37,481 nt of DNA from an uncultured Nitrosospira sp. (GTDB lineage: Bacteria; Nitrospirota; Nitrospiria; Nitrospirales; Nitrospiraceae), in NCBI GenBank assembly GCA_900696515.1, contig CAADGK010000135.1, forward strand, positions 1 through 37,481, written 5' to 3'. Shown in pieces: positions 23,890-32,693 of this stretch. Every line of letters starts with the position of its first letter. Within the stretch, counting starts at the first letter, position 1. Below the pieces are notes generated by a model. The model was not told where the DNA came from. It searched no databases and saw only the letters and a program-made list of their open reading frames with translations. Both the position numbers and the translations under genes were made by a program.

Positions 23890-24317
23890 GGACGAGAAGG
23901 CTCCGCCGTGAGTGCTGCTAGTCGCTTCGCGACTGATTGTCGCTCAAGCTCCAAGTAGGGGCGATAGTCTTGGTAGGTTTTGAACGAGTACAGACGCAGA
24001 CGGGCGAAATCTTGGGATGTCCCGAAGAGTATCCGACAGCTCTCCATGATTTTCTTCCGAAAGAGTGGATCTGCCCGATTCAGGATAGCCAGATCAACCT
24101 TGCGTCCAGGAAATTGTGACTGGAAGGCTTCCTGCAGCTCCAAAATAGTCCCTAGCGACAGGATAGGAGTATCGAATTGCACCGCCAGATCCAGATCGCT
24201 GTCATCATGCGTCGTTCCAGTGACCGTGGAACCAAACTGGAGGACGACACGAATGCCGAAACGCTGGGCAAGTTCTCTCAGCCCAGAACTTGAGTCTATA
24301 ACCGCTGCATCGTTCAT
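23886..24317 (-). CDS. mntA: MntA-like nucleotidyltransferase antitoxin
   Basis: 143-aa minimal nucleotidyltransferase of the pol-beta superfamily. The active-site pattern GSxxxG..SDxDL is clear: G29-S30 in QFGSTVTG, then D41 and D43 in DDSDLDLAV. A third acidic residue is expected in GRKVDLAIL. MntA-type antitoxins AMPylate their HepT partner. The C-terminal half (YSFKTYQDYRPYLELERQSV) is helical and may contact HepT. It is the first gene of the pair, 4 bases overlapped with hepT, and no separate regulator lies alongside. Confidence 0.87.
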   Translation of the reverse strand: MNDAAVIDSSSGLRELAQRFGIRVVLQFGSTVTGTTHDDSDLDLAVQFDTPILSLGTILELQEAFQSQFPGRKVDLAILNRADPLFRKKIMESCRILFGTSQDFARLRLYSFKTYQDYRPYLELERQSVAKRLAALTAEPSRP

Positions 24318-24462
24318 CTACCCTCTCTGAGGTTTCTTATTCACGCTGTAGCCTAGCCGAGACAGCGATAATTGTCTATGCGACAGATGAAACTGCTCAT
24401 CGCGGTAGGCCAAGAAAACACCCCATGAGATTCGGCTGAAAGGATTTCTCCCCTCGTCCCAT

Positions 24463-24500
24463 ATCCTCCTGTGAAAGCCGCCAACCAACCTGAGGAGGAT
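24463..24500 (+). promoter_or_regulatory. Possible ribosome-binding-site sequestering hairpin
   Basis: ATCCTCCT (24463-24470) is the exact complement of AGGAGGAT (24493-24500), which contains the Shine-Dalgarno of the RnfD-like gene; the loop is 22 nt. Pairing would hide the ribosome-binding site. It could be a translational control element or coincidence. Confidence 0.4.
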
Positions 24501-24502
24501 GT

Positions 24503-25390
24503 ATGGGCCAAGACAACGGCACAAGCCAACCAAGCGAACCATCTGCCTGGCGGGATCCTCGCGTTTATCAAATCGCTAGCCTTTCGACTCTCCTCCTCCA
24601 CGGGCTGCTCGTGCTCCACTTCAACATCTCAATCTGGCAGATCGTCATCACCATCAGCACAGCCCAACTAATGCAATATGCGAGTACCCGCTATTGCCAC
24701 CTGCCGTTCTTTGACCCCAAGAGCGCGCTGATTTCATCCCTCTCGCTGTGCCTTCTCCTTCGCACAAATGATTGTGCTGTTGCTGCACTCGCCGCTGTCA
24801 TCGCAATCAGCAGCAAATTCATCATTCGCTGGAAGGGCAAACATGTCTTCAATCCCACCAACCTGGCGCTTGTCGTTGTACCCGCCAGTGGCCTCGGCTG
24901 GATCTCACCAGGCCAATGGGGACAAGTCGCATGGTTCGGCTTTTTGATCGCCTGCCTGGGGAGTCTCGTCGTGACTTGCGCGGTCCGAGCAGATGTCACC
25001 CTCGCATTTCTGACCTTCTACATCGGACTACTCATTGCGCGAGCCCTCTGGCTCGGCGATCCGCTCACAATTCCACTCCATCAGATTGAGAGTGGCGCAT
25101 TACTGATCTTTTCATTCTTCATGATTTCCGACCCCAAGACGACACCTGACTCCAGAGCCGGACGCATCGTCTATGCCCTGCTCGTTGCGCTTGCCGCTCT
25201 TTACGTTCAGTTCCATTTCTTCAAACCAAACGGACCGCTCTGGGGATTAATCATCTGTAGCCCTCTTGTGCCTCTCATCGACAGGCTACTTCCAGGCCTC
25301 CGTTATGACTGGGGCACGCCTACGGACGGTCATCGTGCTAGGCCAACGCAGCTCCCGTTCTTGTTTCAACCACAAAGGAGGGTTTCATGA
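24503..25390 (+). CDS. RnfD/NqrB-family membrane protein (stand-alone, UnbU-like)
   Basis: 295 aa, eight to nine transmembrane helices. Family marks are GKHVFNPTNLALV, WFGFLIACLGSLV and FSFFMISDPKTTPDSRAGRIVYA. RnfD and NqrB carry a covalent FMN on the Thr of an SGAT motif; here the corresponding region reads ESGALLIFSFFM, so that flavin site appears lost. Other Rnf genes are absent, so this is not an electron-transport complex operon. Stand-alone relatives are annotated UnbU in some genomes. The gene has GAGGAGG upstream and overlaps the DUF2330 gene by four bases (ATGA at 25387-25390), showing a linked function. Confidence 0.8.
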   Translation: MGQDNGTSQPSEPSAWRDPRVYQIASLSTLLLHGLLVLHFNISIWQIVITISTAQLMQYASTRYCHLPFFDPKSALISSLSLCLLLRTNDCAVAALAAVIAISSKFIIRWKGKHVFNPTNLALVVVPASGLGWISPGQWGQVAWFGFLIACLGSLVVTCAVRADVTLAFLTFYIGLLIARALWLGDPLTIPLHQIESGALLIFSFFMISDPKTTPDSRAGRIVYALLVALAALYVQFHFFKPNGPLWGLIICSPLVPLIDRLLPGLRYDWGTPTDGHRARPTQLPFLFQPQRRVS

Positions 25391-26739
25391 GTCCCGTACT
25401 GGTTCCTCTGCTCACATTCGTCCTCAGTCTCCTGCTCTGGACTAGCGATACATCGGCCTTTTGCGGGTTTTATGTCGGCAAAGCCGATACACAACTGTTC
25501 AATAAAGCATCGGAAGTGGCCATCACTCGCCACGACAACAAGACCGTCATCACCATGGCCAATGACTTCAAGGGCGACGTGAAGGAATTCGCGATGGTCG
25601 TGCCAGTCCCTACCGTGCTAGAGAAAGATCAGATCCACATCGGTGATCCGGCTGTGCTGAAACACCTGGCCGATTACTCGGCACCGCGGCTGGTGGAGTA
25701 TTTCGACGAGAACCCTTGTGTCCGGTACGAGCTGATGGAACGCCGTAGTCTCGATATGGCAAAGAACATGGCACCGGCAAGCGCCTCAGCCAGAGAACGC
25801 GATACGGCACTCGGCGTGACTGTCGAGGCGCAGTATACCATCGGCGAATACGACATTCTGATTCTGTCAGCCAAGGAAAGTCACGGGCTTGAAACCTGGT
25901 TAGCTGAGGACGGATACAAGATTCCACATGGGGCTTCCACCGTGCTGCACAGTTACCTTAAACAGGACATGAAGTTCTTCGTGGCAAAGGTAAACCTGAC
26001 CGAGCAATCCAAGCTCGGCTTTACTCACCTGAGGCCGATCCAGATCGCCTTCGAATCCCCCAAATTCATGCTGCCGATCAGGCTGGGAACAATTAACGCC
26101 GACGGTGCACAGGAACTCTTCATCTATACACTGACAAAGCAAGGGCGCGTCGAAACGACGAACTACCGGACGGTCCGATTACCGGAGGCTCAGGAGGTTC
26201 CGCTGTACGTCAAGGATAAGTTCGGCGACTTTTATCGTGACCTCTTCACACAGCAAGTGAAGCGCGAACACGAACGCGGGGTGTTTCTCGAATATGCCTG
26301 GGATATGACCTGGTGCGATCCTTGTGCTGCAAACCCACTCTCAGCTGAAGAGCTGAAGAACTTGGGCATCTTTTGGCAAGAGCGCCCGAACGGCAAGCAG
26401 CGTGGAGGCACCATGCCGCAGGCACAGAACGTGTTCCTCACCCGTCTCCACGTTCGCTACGACGCGGCCCACTTTCCAGAAGACTTGATGTTCCAGGAAA
26501 CGTCCGATCGGAATAATTTCCAGGCCCGTTACATCCTTCGCCACGCATGGACCGGAACGGATGAATGTCCAGCCGCGACGGCCTACCGCCAGCAGTTGCG
26601 GGAGCGGTATGAACACGAGGCACAGACCCTGGCGAATTTGACCGGATGGAATATCGGCGCAATTCGCAATGCCATGAATCTGGCGTCATCGCCGGAAGGC
26701 ACAGTGAGGAAGTGGTATCAGCAACTCTGGGCGAACTAA
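25387..26739 (+). CDS. Secreted DUF2330 protein
   Basis: 450 aa. A signal peptide (VPLLTFVLSLLLWTSDTSAFC) precedes the DUF2330 core: CGFYVGKADTQLFNKASEVAI, then ANDFKGDVKEFAMVVPVPTVL, the run DYSAPRLVEYFDENPC, and a C-terminal part with WCDPCAANPLS and YILRHAWTGTDECPAA. DUF2330 proteins have no known function. Four Cys in two groups (CDPC, ENPC/DEC) are candidates for disulfides or metal binding. Its ATG overlaps the RnfD-like stop, so the pair is cotranslated, with the membrane protein probably the anchor or transport partner. A strong hairpin follows the stop. Confidence 0.87.
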   Translation: MSPVLVPLLTFVLSLLLWTSDTSAFCGFYVGKADTQLFNKASEVAITRHDNKTVITMANDFKGDVKEFAMVVPVPTVLEKDQIHIGDPAVLKHLADYSAPRLVEYFDENPCVRYELMERRSLDMAKNMAPASASARERDTALGVTVEAQYTIGEYDILILSAKESHGLETWLAEDGYKIPHGASTVLHSYLKQDMKFFVAKVNLTEQSKLGFTHLRPIQIAFESPKFMLPIRLGTINADGAQELFIYTLTKQGRVETTNYRTVRLPEAQEVPLYVKDKFGDFYRDLFTQQVKREHERGVFLEYAWDMTWCDPCAANPLSAEELKNLGIFWQERPNGKQRGGTMPQAQNVFLTRLHVRYDAAHFPEDLMFQETSDRNNFQARYILRHAWTGTDECPAATAYRQQLRERYEHEAQTLANLTGWNIGAIRNAMNLASSPEGTVRKWYQQLWAN

Positions 26740-26752
26740 ACCGGAGACAGCA

Positions 26753-26779
26753 GGCCGAGGCCTCAACGAGGCCTCGGCC
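26753..26779 (+). terminator. Hairpin terminator after the DUF2330 gene
   Basis: GGCCGAGGCC (26753-26762) and GGCCTCGGCC (26770-26779) form a perfect 10-bp GC-rich stem with a 7-nt loop, 14 bases after the stop. The tail TTGAGTATTGG is only mildly U-rich. Confidence 0.65.
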
Positions 26780-26814
26780 TTGAGTATTGGTATCAACTTC
26801 TCTGTGGAACGACG

Positions 26815-27729
26815 TTAACCTTGGAGTGAGAATGAGAATGCAGTGAGATGCACCGAGCTATACGCTGTGACCACATTGCTGTTCGCGCTGGGCGATTGGG
26901 CGTACTCCGGTCCTTGTTCTACAGACAGATCCGGCCCCTCAGCCTGATGCTCATGGCCCGGTGGTATCTCCTTCAGCAGGTCATGATGCAGCTTCTCAAA
27001 AAACCCAGCCAGATACGTCTGGAATTTCGGCAATTCAGCTTCCGCTTCCTTTAGGGCATTGAACACCTGCTGAATAAGCGAGGCAAGCTGCCCGTTCTGG
27101 ACCGACTCTTTGAGAACAACTCCGTCTGATGTATCCCCTGAGGGGGTGGGCGCCGTGGTACCGGTAGACGACTGCGGGATCGCCGCCGCCGTCTCAGGCG
27201 CCCCACCCGAGACATGAGTTGATCCTGTGACCACCGCCACCGATCGAATGACCTCCAGACTGAGGTCCAGACTGGAGACTGTGTCTAACCCACTCAGTCG
27301 TTCCGCAAGCTTCGCCGCATGCACTTGAGTCTTCTCTCCCTGTCCCTCGACAAATCCCCGAAAGAGCTGAGAGATATTCTGGAACAGCTTTTCAAGATCG
27401 TGCAACTCCTGATCATTGAGATGCCCATTCACCGCAATCCCGAAGTCTTGTTGAATCGCAACTTCTGTCGTTCTGGCTCCCACACTCACAGACGCATGAT
27501 CAGCCTCTAACCGAGCGCGATACGTACCGGTGCGAAACTCGGTTTCCAGGTCTGCCGTAAGGGTGACCCTATCTCCCTCTGCCGTGGTCACGTTGAGACG
27601 TCCGGAAAAATCATTGGATACGGCAAAACCGCTGACTTGCGTATCCAACCGCTGCCCCCCGACAGCGCCAAACTGGTGTAGATTGACGAATTGGCGGGGA
27701 TCAAGAGGAGTCAAGGCTTCTACCGGCAT
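26815..27729 (-). CDS. Hypothetical protein, low-complexity middle
   Basis: 304 aa, no signal peptide or membrane segment. Residues 40-100 form a beta-rich segment (SGRLNVTTAEGDRVTLTADLETEF, then ASVSVGARTTEVAIQQDFGI). Residues 105-150 are a Leu/Glu helix (LNDQELHDLEKLFQNISQLF). A Pro/Ser/Thr-rich linker (about 180-205) leads to a helical C-terminal part (LASLIQQVFNALKEAEAELPKF). The C-terminus ends in YSSVHLTAFSFSLQ. No family is recognised; the make-up resembles secreted or surface-associated proteins without a Sec signal. It is divergent from the DUF3015 gene, with ~130 bases of shared upstream DNA. Confidence 0.68.
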   Translation of the reverse strand: MPVEALTPLDPRQFVNLHQFGAVGGQRLDTQVSGFAVSNDFSGRLNVTTAEGDRVTLTADLETEFRTGTYRARLEADHASVSVGARTTEVAIQQDFGIAVNGHLNDQELHDLEKLFQNISQLFRGFVEGQGEKTQVHAAKLAERLSGLDTVSSLDLSLEVIRSVAVVTGSTHVSGGAPETAAAIPQSSTGTTAPTPSGDTSDGVVLKESVQNGQLASLIQQVFNALKEAEAELPKFQTYLAGFFEKLHHDLLKEIPPGHEHQAEGPDLSVEQGPEYAQSPSANSNVVTAYSSVHLTAFSFSLQG

Positions 27730-27862
27730 CAGACACCCTCTGAGTGGTTGAGTCCTACTGATACGTTCTTTGCTTCTCTATCGGCAGAGAAACAACTGAA
27801 CTTAAGACACTCTATGCTATAGTCAAAACCCAGGCTACCTTATCAAGGCAAGGAGGATCTTT

Positions 27863-28261
27863 ATGCGAAACATTTTGCACAGTGTGATGATCGCATCGGC
27901 ATGCCTGGCACTGACAGGAACGGGGTGCACCGTAAAGGGCACGATTAATCAGATCACTGATACGACGTCGAACGTCACCGGGACGACATCCGGAGCAGCC
28001 TGGTGGAATGAAGATGGTCAGATCAAGCCGGACTTCAAAGCTACCGCATTTGTGACCTTTAATCAGGCGAATCTGATCCAGGATTTGGCAGCAGGACGAG
28101 GCGAGTACTTGGGATCCATGGGTCGTCTATTGGGTATTCCGGCTGACCGCCAAACAGCATTTTCTTCAGCCGCTCAATCGAATTATTCCCAGGTGGCCGA
28201 CCAAACGCCTGCAGGATTGCTCAGCTTCTTACGCGAGACGTCCAAACCGTTCATGCAGTGA
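27863..28261 (+). CDS. DUF3015-family lipoprotein
   Basis: 132 aa with a lipoprotein signal (SVMIASACLALTGTGC, lipobox GTGC about residue 22). The mature protein shows the DUF3015 pattern FVTFNQANLIQDLAAGRGEYLGSMGRLLGIPADRQTAF, which in other bacteria marks small periplasmic proteins of unknown role. A strong AAGGAGG lies seven bases before the ATG. It converges with lhr, whose stop is nine bases beyond its own. A hairpin inside the end of lhr (28290-28315) may stop this transcript. Confidence 0.78.
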   Translation: MRNILHSVMIASACLALTGTGCTVKGTINQITDTTSNVTGTTSGAAWWNEDGQIKPDFKATAFVTFNQANLIQDLAAGRGEYLGSMGRLLGIPADRQTAFSSAAQSNYSQVADQTPAGLLSFLRETSKPFMQ

Positions 28262-28270
28262 CCGAGGATA

Positions 28271-31200
28271 TCATGGGGATCGCTCGACTGTTGCCGAACC
28301 GAAGGGTTCGGTAACAGCGAGGAGCCCATCACCGTGGCGACCGACTACGGCCCGGACAAGCACACCGTCCTTCAAGACCAGAAAGTTGGTTGGCACCGCC
28401 GGAACCCGTGGGCCTGGGAGAATCACCCCAGCGAGGTTCAGTGGGTCAGTCGCGGATAGTTTGATCTCATGACTTGAAGCGCCGCTCATTTTCCTGATCG
28501 CACGCAACGCTTCCACGGCCTCCGATAACGCGAACTGTTCGCCGGTAAATCCACTCACGAATCGACCACCACGCACCTCCCCTGCCATTTCCATCCGTCT
28601 GTATTGCACGAGCAGATCTCGCCAGGACTGAACCAGCGATTCACGAGCCAATAAATCACGAAAGACGACGCCGTAGCGGCGAAGGAGCTGGTGAGCCACC
28701 TGCTCGCTTGCGCTGGCAGCTGACAGCTGCCGGCTATCAGCTTGTCTGAGTAACGACCAGCGTCCCGCTGCATGCCGTGGTCGACGAGCCCGTTCGCGTC
28801 CTTCCGCACGACGTCGATGAGGGTCCATGAGGGAGCGGAGATTATCAAAGCCGTCAGCCGTTGCGAAACCGGCGGCGACGAGTTCCCAGAGTCCCTGCTC
28901 CACCTCAGTCTGCAGGTAATGGGTGATTCGGACCAGGTCATTGAAAAAGCTGGCCCCTTGTTGCGTTAAGACTCCGTGGAGATCCTGGGCAACCGGGCTC
29001 AATTGAGATATTGGCTCAGCGGGAATGGTCGTTGTCCCATCTCGCACACCCTTCATCAACCAGTCACTGTCTTCACGTGGGAACAAACTAATGGGCGCAA
29101 TACTGGTTGGAACAATCCGTCGACGATCCATGTCCCCTGATTGGGAAAGCCTCGGATGCGGAGAGAGACGCCCCCAACAGACCGCACCACCGAGACAAAG
29201 ACGATCTAGGAGTTCAGGTTCGTACTTGGCCATGCGCGAGCGCAAGAGCTGTGGCTCCCATGCGGAAGCCGCCGCCTCGAATCCTGCCAGCTGTCGAATC
29301 ACCGCTTGTAAACCGGCTTCCCCGTGCTGACGCGACCCCGGCACGACATGTTGCCATTGTAGGAGGAACCGCATGAAATCCGTCGCCGAAACCGGCTCCA
29401 CTTCCTTGCGCAAGATTCCGATCGTCAGCCGATGGATCCGAGCAAGTAAACGGCGATGGCACCACTCGGGCGAGGGAGTGGCAGAAAGTGCTGAGGACTG
29501 AGTGCGGAGTGCTGCGTGGGGACGGAACTGGCCTTGGAGGACCTGGCCTTGGGATTCAAGACGTACCATTGCAGCATCGATTGCCGACACCGAAAGATGC
29601 AGCCGCTCGGCCAATTCAACCGTCGTCATCGGGCCAGTGCTTTCCATCCAACCCAGAACAATGGTATCCAGAGTTGCGTCTTCTTCCCCCTCAAGTACCC
29701 GCTCAACCCGCTCCCTATTCTCCGTCGCAACCCATCCCTTTACCCCTGACGCCTCACCCTTCAGCGTGAGCAGGACAGCTCGCCCAGACTCCATAAGCAA
29801 CGGAAGATAGGCAGCCCATTGAGTTATCTCGGATTCAGGTAGCCAGGACAAGGTCAGGAGTGCGTCGTGAAGTTCATCGGCATCGCGCACGACCGGCCAC
29901 GATTCGCGGGCCACTTCAGCGATCGCCTCCGGATCGAGCGCGCCGACTTGACCCAGCAGGTCCGGCGGCAGGGTCCGTCTCATTTCCACCGCGCGCGCCC
30001 GCCGTTCTTCCAGCGGCGCATCATCGAGGAAGGCATAGGGATTCGCATTCAAGATCTCGTGCGAGAACACGGACGGCGTCGGTGTATCCACCGCCACACA
30101 GCGGATCGTCCCCGTCTCGATCCGGCGCAGCACAGCGATCAACCCCTCCAGATCCATTGCGTCAGTCAAGCAATCCCGCAGCGTTTCCTGCACCAGTGGA
30201 TGGTCCGGAATGTGACGAACCGCTCGTTGTCCGGTCAGATTCTCCTGGCAGGCAATCGCGTCCGGAAACACAGCGGCGAGCAAATCCTCGGACTTCATCC
30301 GTTGAATCTGGGGAGGAACTTTCTTTCCGTTCGAGAATCGCAGCAACGCCAGCGCTCGCGAGGCATTCCACCGCCAGCGGGTAGCAAACATCGGGGCCAG
30401 CAATACTGCTTGGATCAACGTCTCTCGCACGCTGTTGGAATGCAGATAGCTGAACACGGACTCCAGAGGGAAACTGTGCTTCTCCCCGAGCGAAATGACA
30501 AGACCATTGTCCGTGGCCGCGGCTTGGAGCTCAAAGTCGAACGTGACACAGAATCGTTTGCGCAGCGCTAACCCCCAGGCCTTGTTGATCCGCCCACCGA
30601 AGGGCGCGTGGATGACCAGCTGCATCCCGCCGCTTTCATCGAAGAACCGTTCGGCGACGACGCAGTCCTGGGTCGGCACGACACCTAATACCGCGTTTCC
30701 AGACACAACGTATTCGATAACCTGTTGGGCGCCACGGGCGTCGAGGGCGCATTCCTGGCGAAGCCAGCTGAGAGCTGACAGCTGACAACTCTCAGCTGAG
30801 GGATCTTCGCTTGTGAGTCGCTCAATCTCGGAACGAAGACCGGCGACTTCGGCAGAGAGTTCCGCTGTGCGGGAGGGAGCTTCACCGAGCCAAAAAGGAA
30901 TGCTGGGCGGGGCGCCATGAGCATCTTCCACCCGCACCTTGCCTGACTCCACGCCTTTGATGCGCCAGGACGTATTGCCAAGCAACATGATGTCGCCGGC
31001 CAAACTTTCCACGGCGAAATCTTCATCAACGGTACCAACCACTGTGCCTTCCGGCTCCGCGACCACCGCATAGGTGGCCGTGTCAGGAATAGCCCCACCG
31101 GAGGTGATCGCCGCCAGCCTCGCCCCACGACGACCCTTGATGCGATGATTGATTTGGTCATGATAAAGATAGGCCAGTCCCCTGCCTCGGTTGGTCGCAA

Positions 31201-32653
31201 TCCCCTCCGCCAACATACGGACGATGCGGTCGAATGTTGTCCGCTCCAGGTCACGATAGGGGTCAGCCCGTCGAACAAGCGCGAACAAGTCCTCTTCGCT
31301 CCAGGTCTGGGTCGCGGCAGCTGCCACGAGTTGTTGCGCCAGGATGTCGAGCGGAGCTAACGGCACTTCGATACGATCTAACGTACCGTTCTTGGTCGCC
31401 CGGATCAGCGCGGCACATTCGAGCAACTCATCTCTCGTCGTGGCGAACAGACGGCCTTTGGGAATCGCTTTAATCCAATGGCCGGCACGCCCGATGCGTT
31501 GCAAGCAAGTGGCAATGGCTCGCGGCGACCCGATCTGGCAGACCAGATCGACCGTACCCACGTCGATGCCAAGCTCGAGTGAGGCCGTTGCCACAACCAC
31601 GCGCGTCTTGCCGGACTTCAACCGTTCCTCGGCTGATAACCTGATCTGCCTTGACAGGCTGCCGTGATGGGCTGCCACCGCATCGGACCCAAGATCCAAG
31701 AGTCGCTCTTCCAGGTAATGAGACACTCGTTCAGCCAAGCGGCGCGTATTGACGAACACCAGCGTCGTCCGGTGTTCCCGCACCAGCTCGGCGACACGGT
31801 CATAGAGATCAGACCAGATGGCATTCGTCGCGATGGCACTCAATTCGTCTTTTGGGACTTCAACTGCGAGATCCATCCGGCGCCTATGGCCGACGTTGAT
31901 GATGGTGCAAGGGGAAAAGCTGATAGCCGACGGCTGATGGCTGTCAGCCTGGGAGTCGGGAATGATCGACGCTTCACGCTTCACGAACGACGCCGATCTA
32001 TTGCCGACAAGAAACCGCGCAACGGTTTCAATCGGACGTTGCGTCGAAGAGAGGCCAATTCGTTGTGGCTTCGTGAACGTGTGGGCTTCCAGCCGTTCAA
32101 GTGACAGGGCGACATGGGATCCGCGCTTATTCGGCGCGAGGGCATGGATTTCGTCCATGATCACGGTGCGGACGGTCTGTAAGAGTCGTCGGCTCTTGTC
32201 CGCCGTCAATAAGATAAACAGCGATTCGGGCGTCGTGACGAGAATATGCGGCGGCCGTTTGAGCATCTGTTGCCGATCCGCCATCGGCGTATCCCCGGTA
32301 CGGACGAGCACCCGAAGCTCCGGCATCATAAGTCCAGCCTGCAGCGCACGTTCGCCGATCTCGGCCAACGGTTTCCGAAGATTCTTCTGGATATCATTGC
32401 TCAGCGCCTTCAGCGGTGAGACATACAGGATATGAGTCTGATCATCGAGCTCGCGAGCGAGGGCTTGCTTAAAGAGCTGATCAATACAGGAGAGAAAGGC
32501 CGCGAGAGTCTTACCTGATCCGGTCGGCGCGGCAATCAGCACATCCGCGCCGGATTGAATCGCGGGCCAGGCCTGTCGCTGGACGTCGGTCGGCTGCCCG
32601 ACCGACGTCTGAAACCATTCAACAATGAGGGGATGAAATCCGGACAGCGGCAT
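28271..32653 (-). CDS. lhr: Lhr-type long DNA/RNA helicase
   Basis: 1460 aa from ATG 32653 (a GTG 18 bases upstream is alternative). Superfamily 2 helicase: Walker A APTGSGKT with Lys48, DEAD-box variant DEIH in VIMDEIHALAPNKRG, motif III-like SSTQRPIE, and motifs V-VI in ELGIDVGTVDLVCQ and CLQRIGRAGHW. The Lhr-specific winged-helix and long C-terminal half follow. Lhr proteins unwind 3'-tailed and RNA-DNA duplexes and contribute to repair. Four stretches (around residues 221-248, 618-629, 1046-1059 and 1302-1315) have a biased composition (ADSHQPSAISF, SCQLSALS, TQSSALSAT, SRQLSAASA) and coincide with heptad repeat DNA, so they look inserted. The core motifs are intact and the frame is unbroken. 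Confidence 0.92.
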   Translation of the reverse strand: MPLSGFHPLIVEWFQTSVGQPTDVQRQAWPAIQSGADVLIAAPTGSGKTLAAFLSCIDQLFKQALARELDDQTHILYVSPLKALSNDIQKNLRKPLAEIGERALQAGLMMPELRVLVRTGDTPMADRQQMLKRPPHILVTTPESLFILLTADKSRRLLQTVRTVIMDEIHALAPNKRGSHVALSLERLEAHTFTKPQRIGLSSTQRPIETVARFLVGNRSASFVKREASIIPDSQADSHQPSAISFSPCTIINVGHRRRMDLAVEVPKDELSAIATNAIWSDLYDRVAELVREHRTTLVFVNTRRLAERVSHYLEERLLDLGSDAVAAHHGSLSRQIRLSAEERLKSGKTRVVVATASLELGIDVGTVDLVCQIGSPRAIATCLQRIGRAGHWIKAIPKGRLFATTRDELLECAALIRATKNGTLDRIEVPLAPLDILAQQLVAAAATQTWSEEDLFALVRRADPYRDLERTTFDRIVRMLAEGIATNRGRGLAYLYHDQINHRIKGRRGARLAAITSGGAIPDTATYAVVAEPEGTVVGTVDEDFAVESLAGDIMLLGNTSWRIKGVESGKVRVEDAHGAPPSIPFWLGEAPSRTAELSAEVAGLRSEIERLTSEDPSAESCQLSALSWLRQECALDARGAQQVIEYVVSGNAVLGVVPTQDCVVAERFFDESGGMQLVIHAPFGGRINKAWGLALRKRFCVTFDFELQAAATDNGLVISLGEKHSFPLESVFSYLHSNSVRETLIQAVLLAPMFATRWRWNASRALALLRFSNGKKVPPQIQRMKSEDLLAAVFPDAIACQENLTGQRAVRHIPDHPLVQETLRDCLTDAMDLEGLIAVLRRIETGTIRCVAVDTPTPSVFSHEILNANPYAFLDDAPLEERRARAVEMRRTLPPDLLGQVGALDPEAIAEVARESWPVVRDADELHDALLTLSWLPESEITQWAAYLPLLMESGRAVLLTLKGEASGVKGWVATENRERVERVLEGEEDATLDTIVLGWMESTGPMTTVELAERLHLSVSAIDAAMVRLESQGQVLQGQFRPHAALRTQSSALSATPSPEWCHRRLLARIHRLTIGILRKEVEPVSATDFMRFLLQWQHVVPGSRQHGEAGLQAVIRQLAGFEAAASAWEPQLLRSRMAKYEPELLDRLCLGGAVCWGRLSPHPRLSQSGDMDRRRIVPTSIAPISLFPREDSDWLMKGVRDGTTTIPAEPISQLSPVAQDLHGVLTQQGASFFNDLVRITHYLQTEVEQGLWELVAAGFATADGFDNLRSLMDPHRRRAEGRERARRPRHAAGRWSLLRQADSRQLSAASASEQVAHQLLRRYGVVFRDLLARESLVQSWRDLLVQYRRMEMAGEVRGGRFVSGFTGEQFALSEAVEALRAIRKMSGASSHEIKLSATDPLNLAGVILPGPRVPAVPTNFLVLKDGVLVRAVVGRHGDGLLAVTEPFGSATVERSP
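28290..28315 (+). terminator. Hairpin within the 3' end of lhr, possible terminator for the DUF3015 gene
   Basis: GTTGCCGAACC and GGTTCGGTAAC pair with one mismatch around GAAG. It lies 29 bases after the DUF3015 stop. There is no U-run. Confidence 0.4.
28711..28748 (-). repeat. Heptad repeat within lhr (AGCTGAC type), site 4
   Basis: GGCAGCTGACAGCTGCC plus CTATCAGC form two to three heptads inside the lhr reading frame, encoding the biased stretch DSRQLSAASA. Confidence 0.6.
29487..29505 (-). repeat. Repeat fragment within lhr, site 3
   Basis: AGTGCTGAGGACTGAGTGC on the plus strand is identical, inverted, to the intergenic repeat at 34280-34298. In the lhr frame it encodes part of TQSSALSAT. 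Confidence 0.75.
30768..30802 (-). repeat. Heptad repeat within lhr (AGCTGAC type), site 2
   Basis: GCTGAGAGCTGACAGCTGAC and then ACTCTCAGCTGAG lie in frame, encoding ESCQLSALS. The heptad unit is AGCTGAN. Confidence 0.65.
31911..31995 (-). repeat. Composite repeat insert within lhr, site 1
   Basis: Two repeat types are adjacent: GCTGATAGCCGACGGCTGAT with GGCTGTCAGC (31929-31950), and a CTTCACG heptad block (31972-31992) identical over 21 bases to the inverse of the intergenic 12194-12214. It encodes about 28 residues (KREASIIPDSQADSHQPSAI and on) between helicase motifs. Confidence 0.75.
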
Positions 32654-32693
32654 GGTGCGGAATCGTACCACACCATGCCGGGTGACTCTATCC

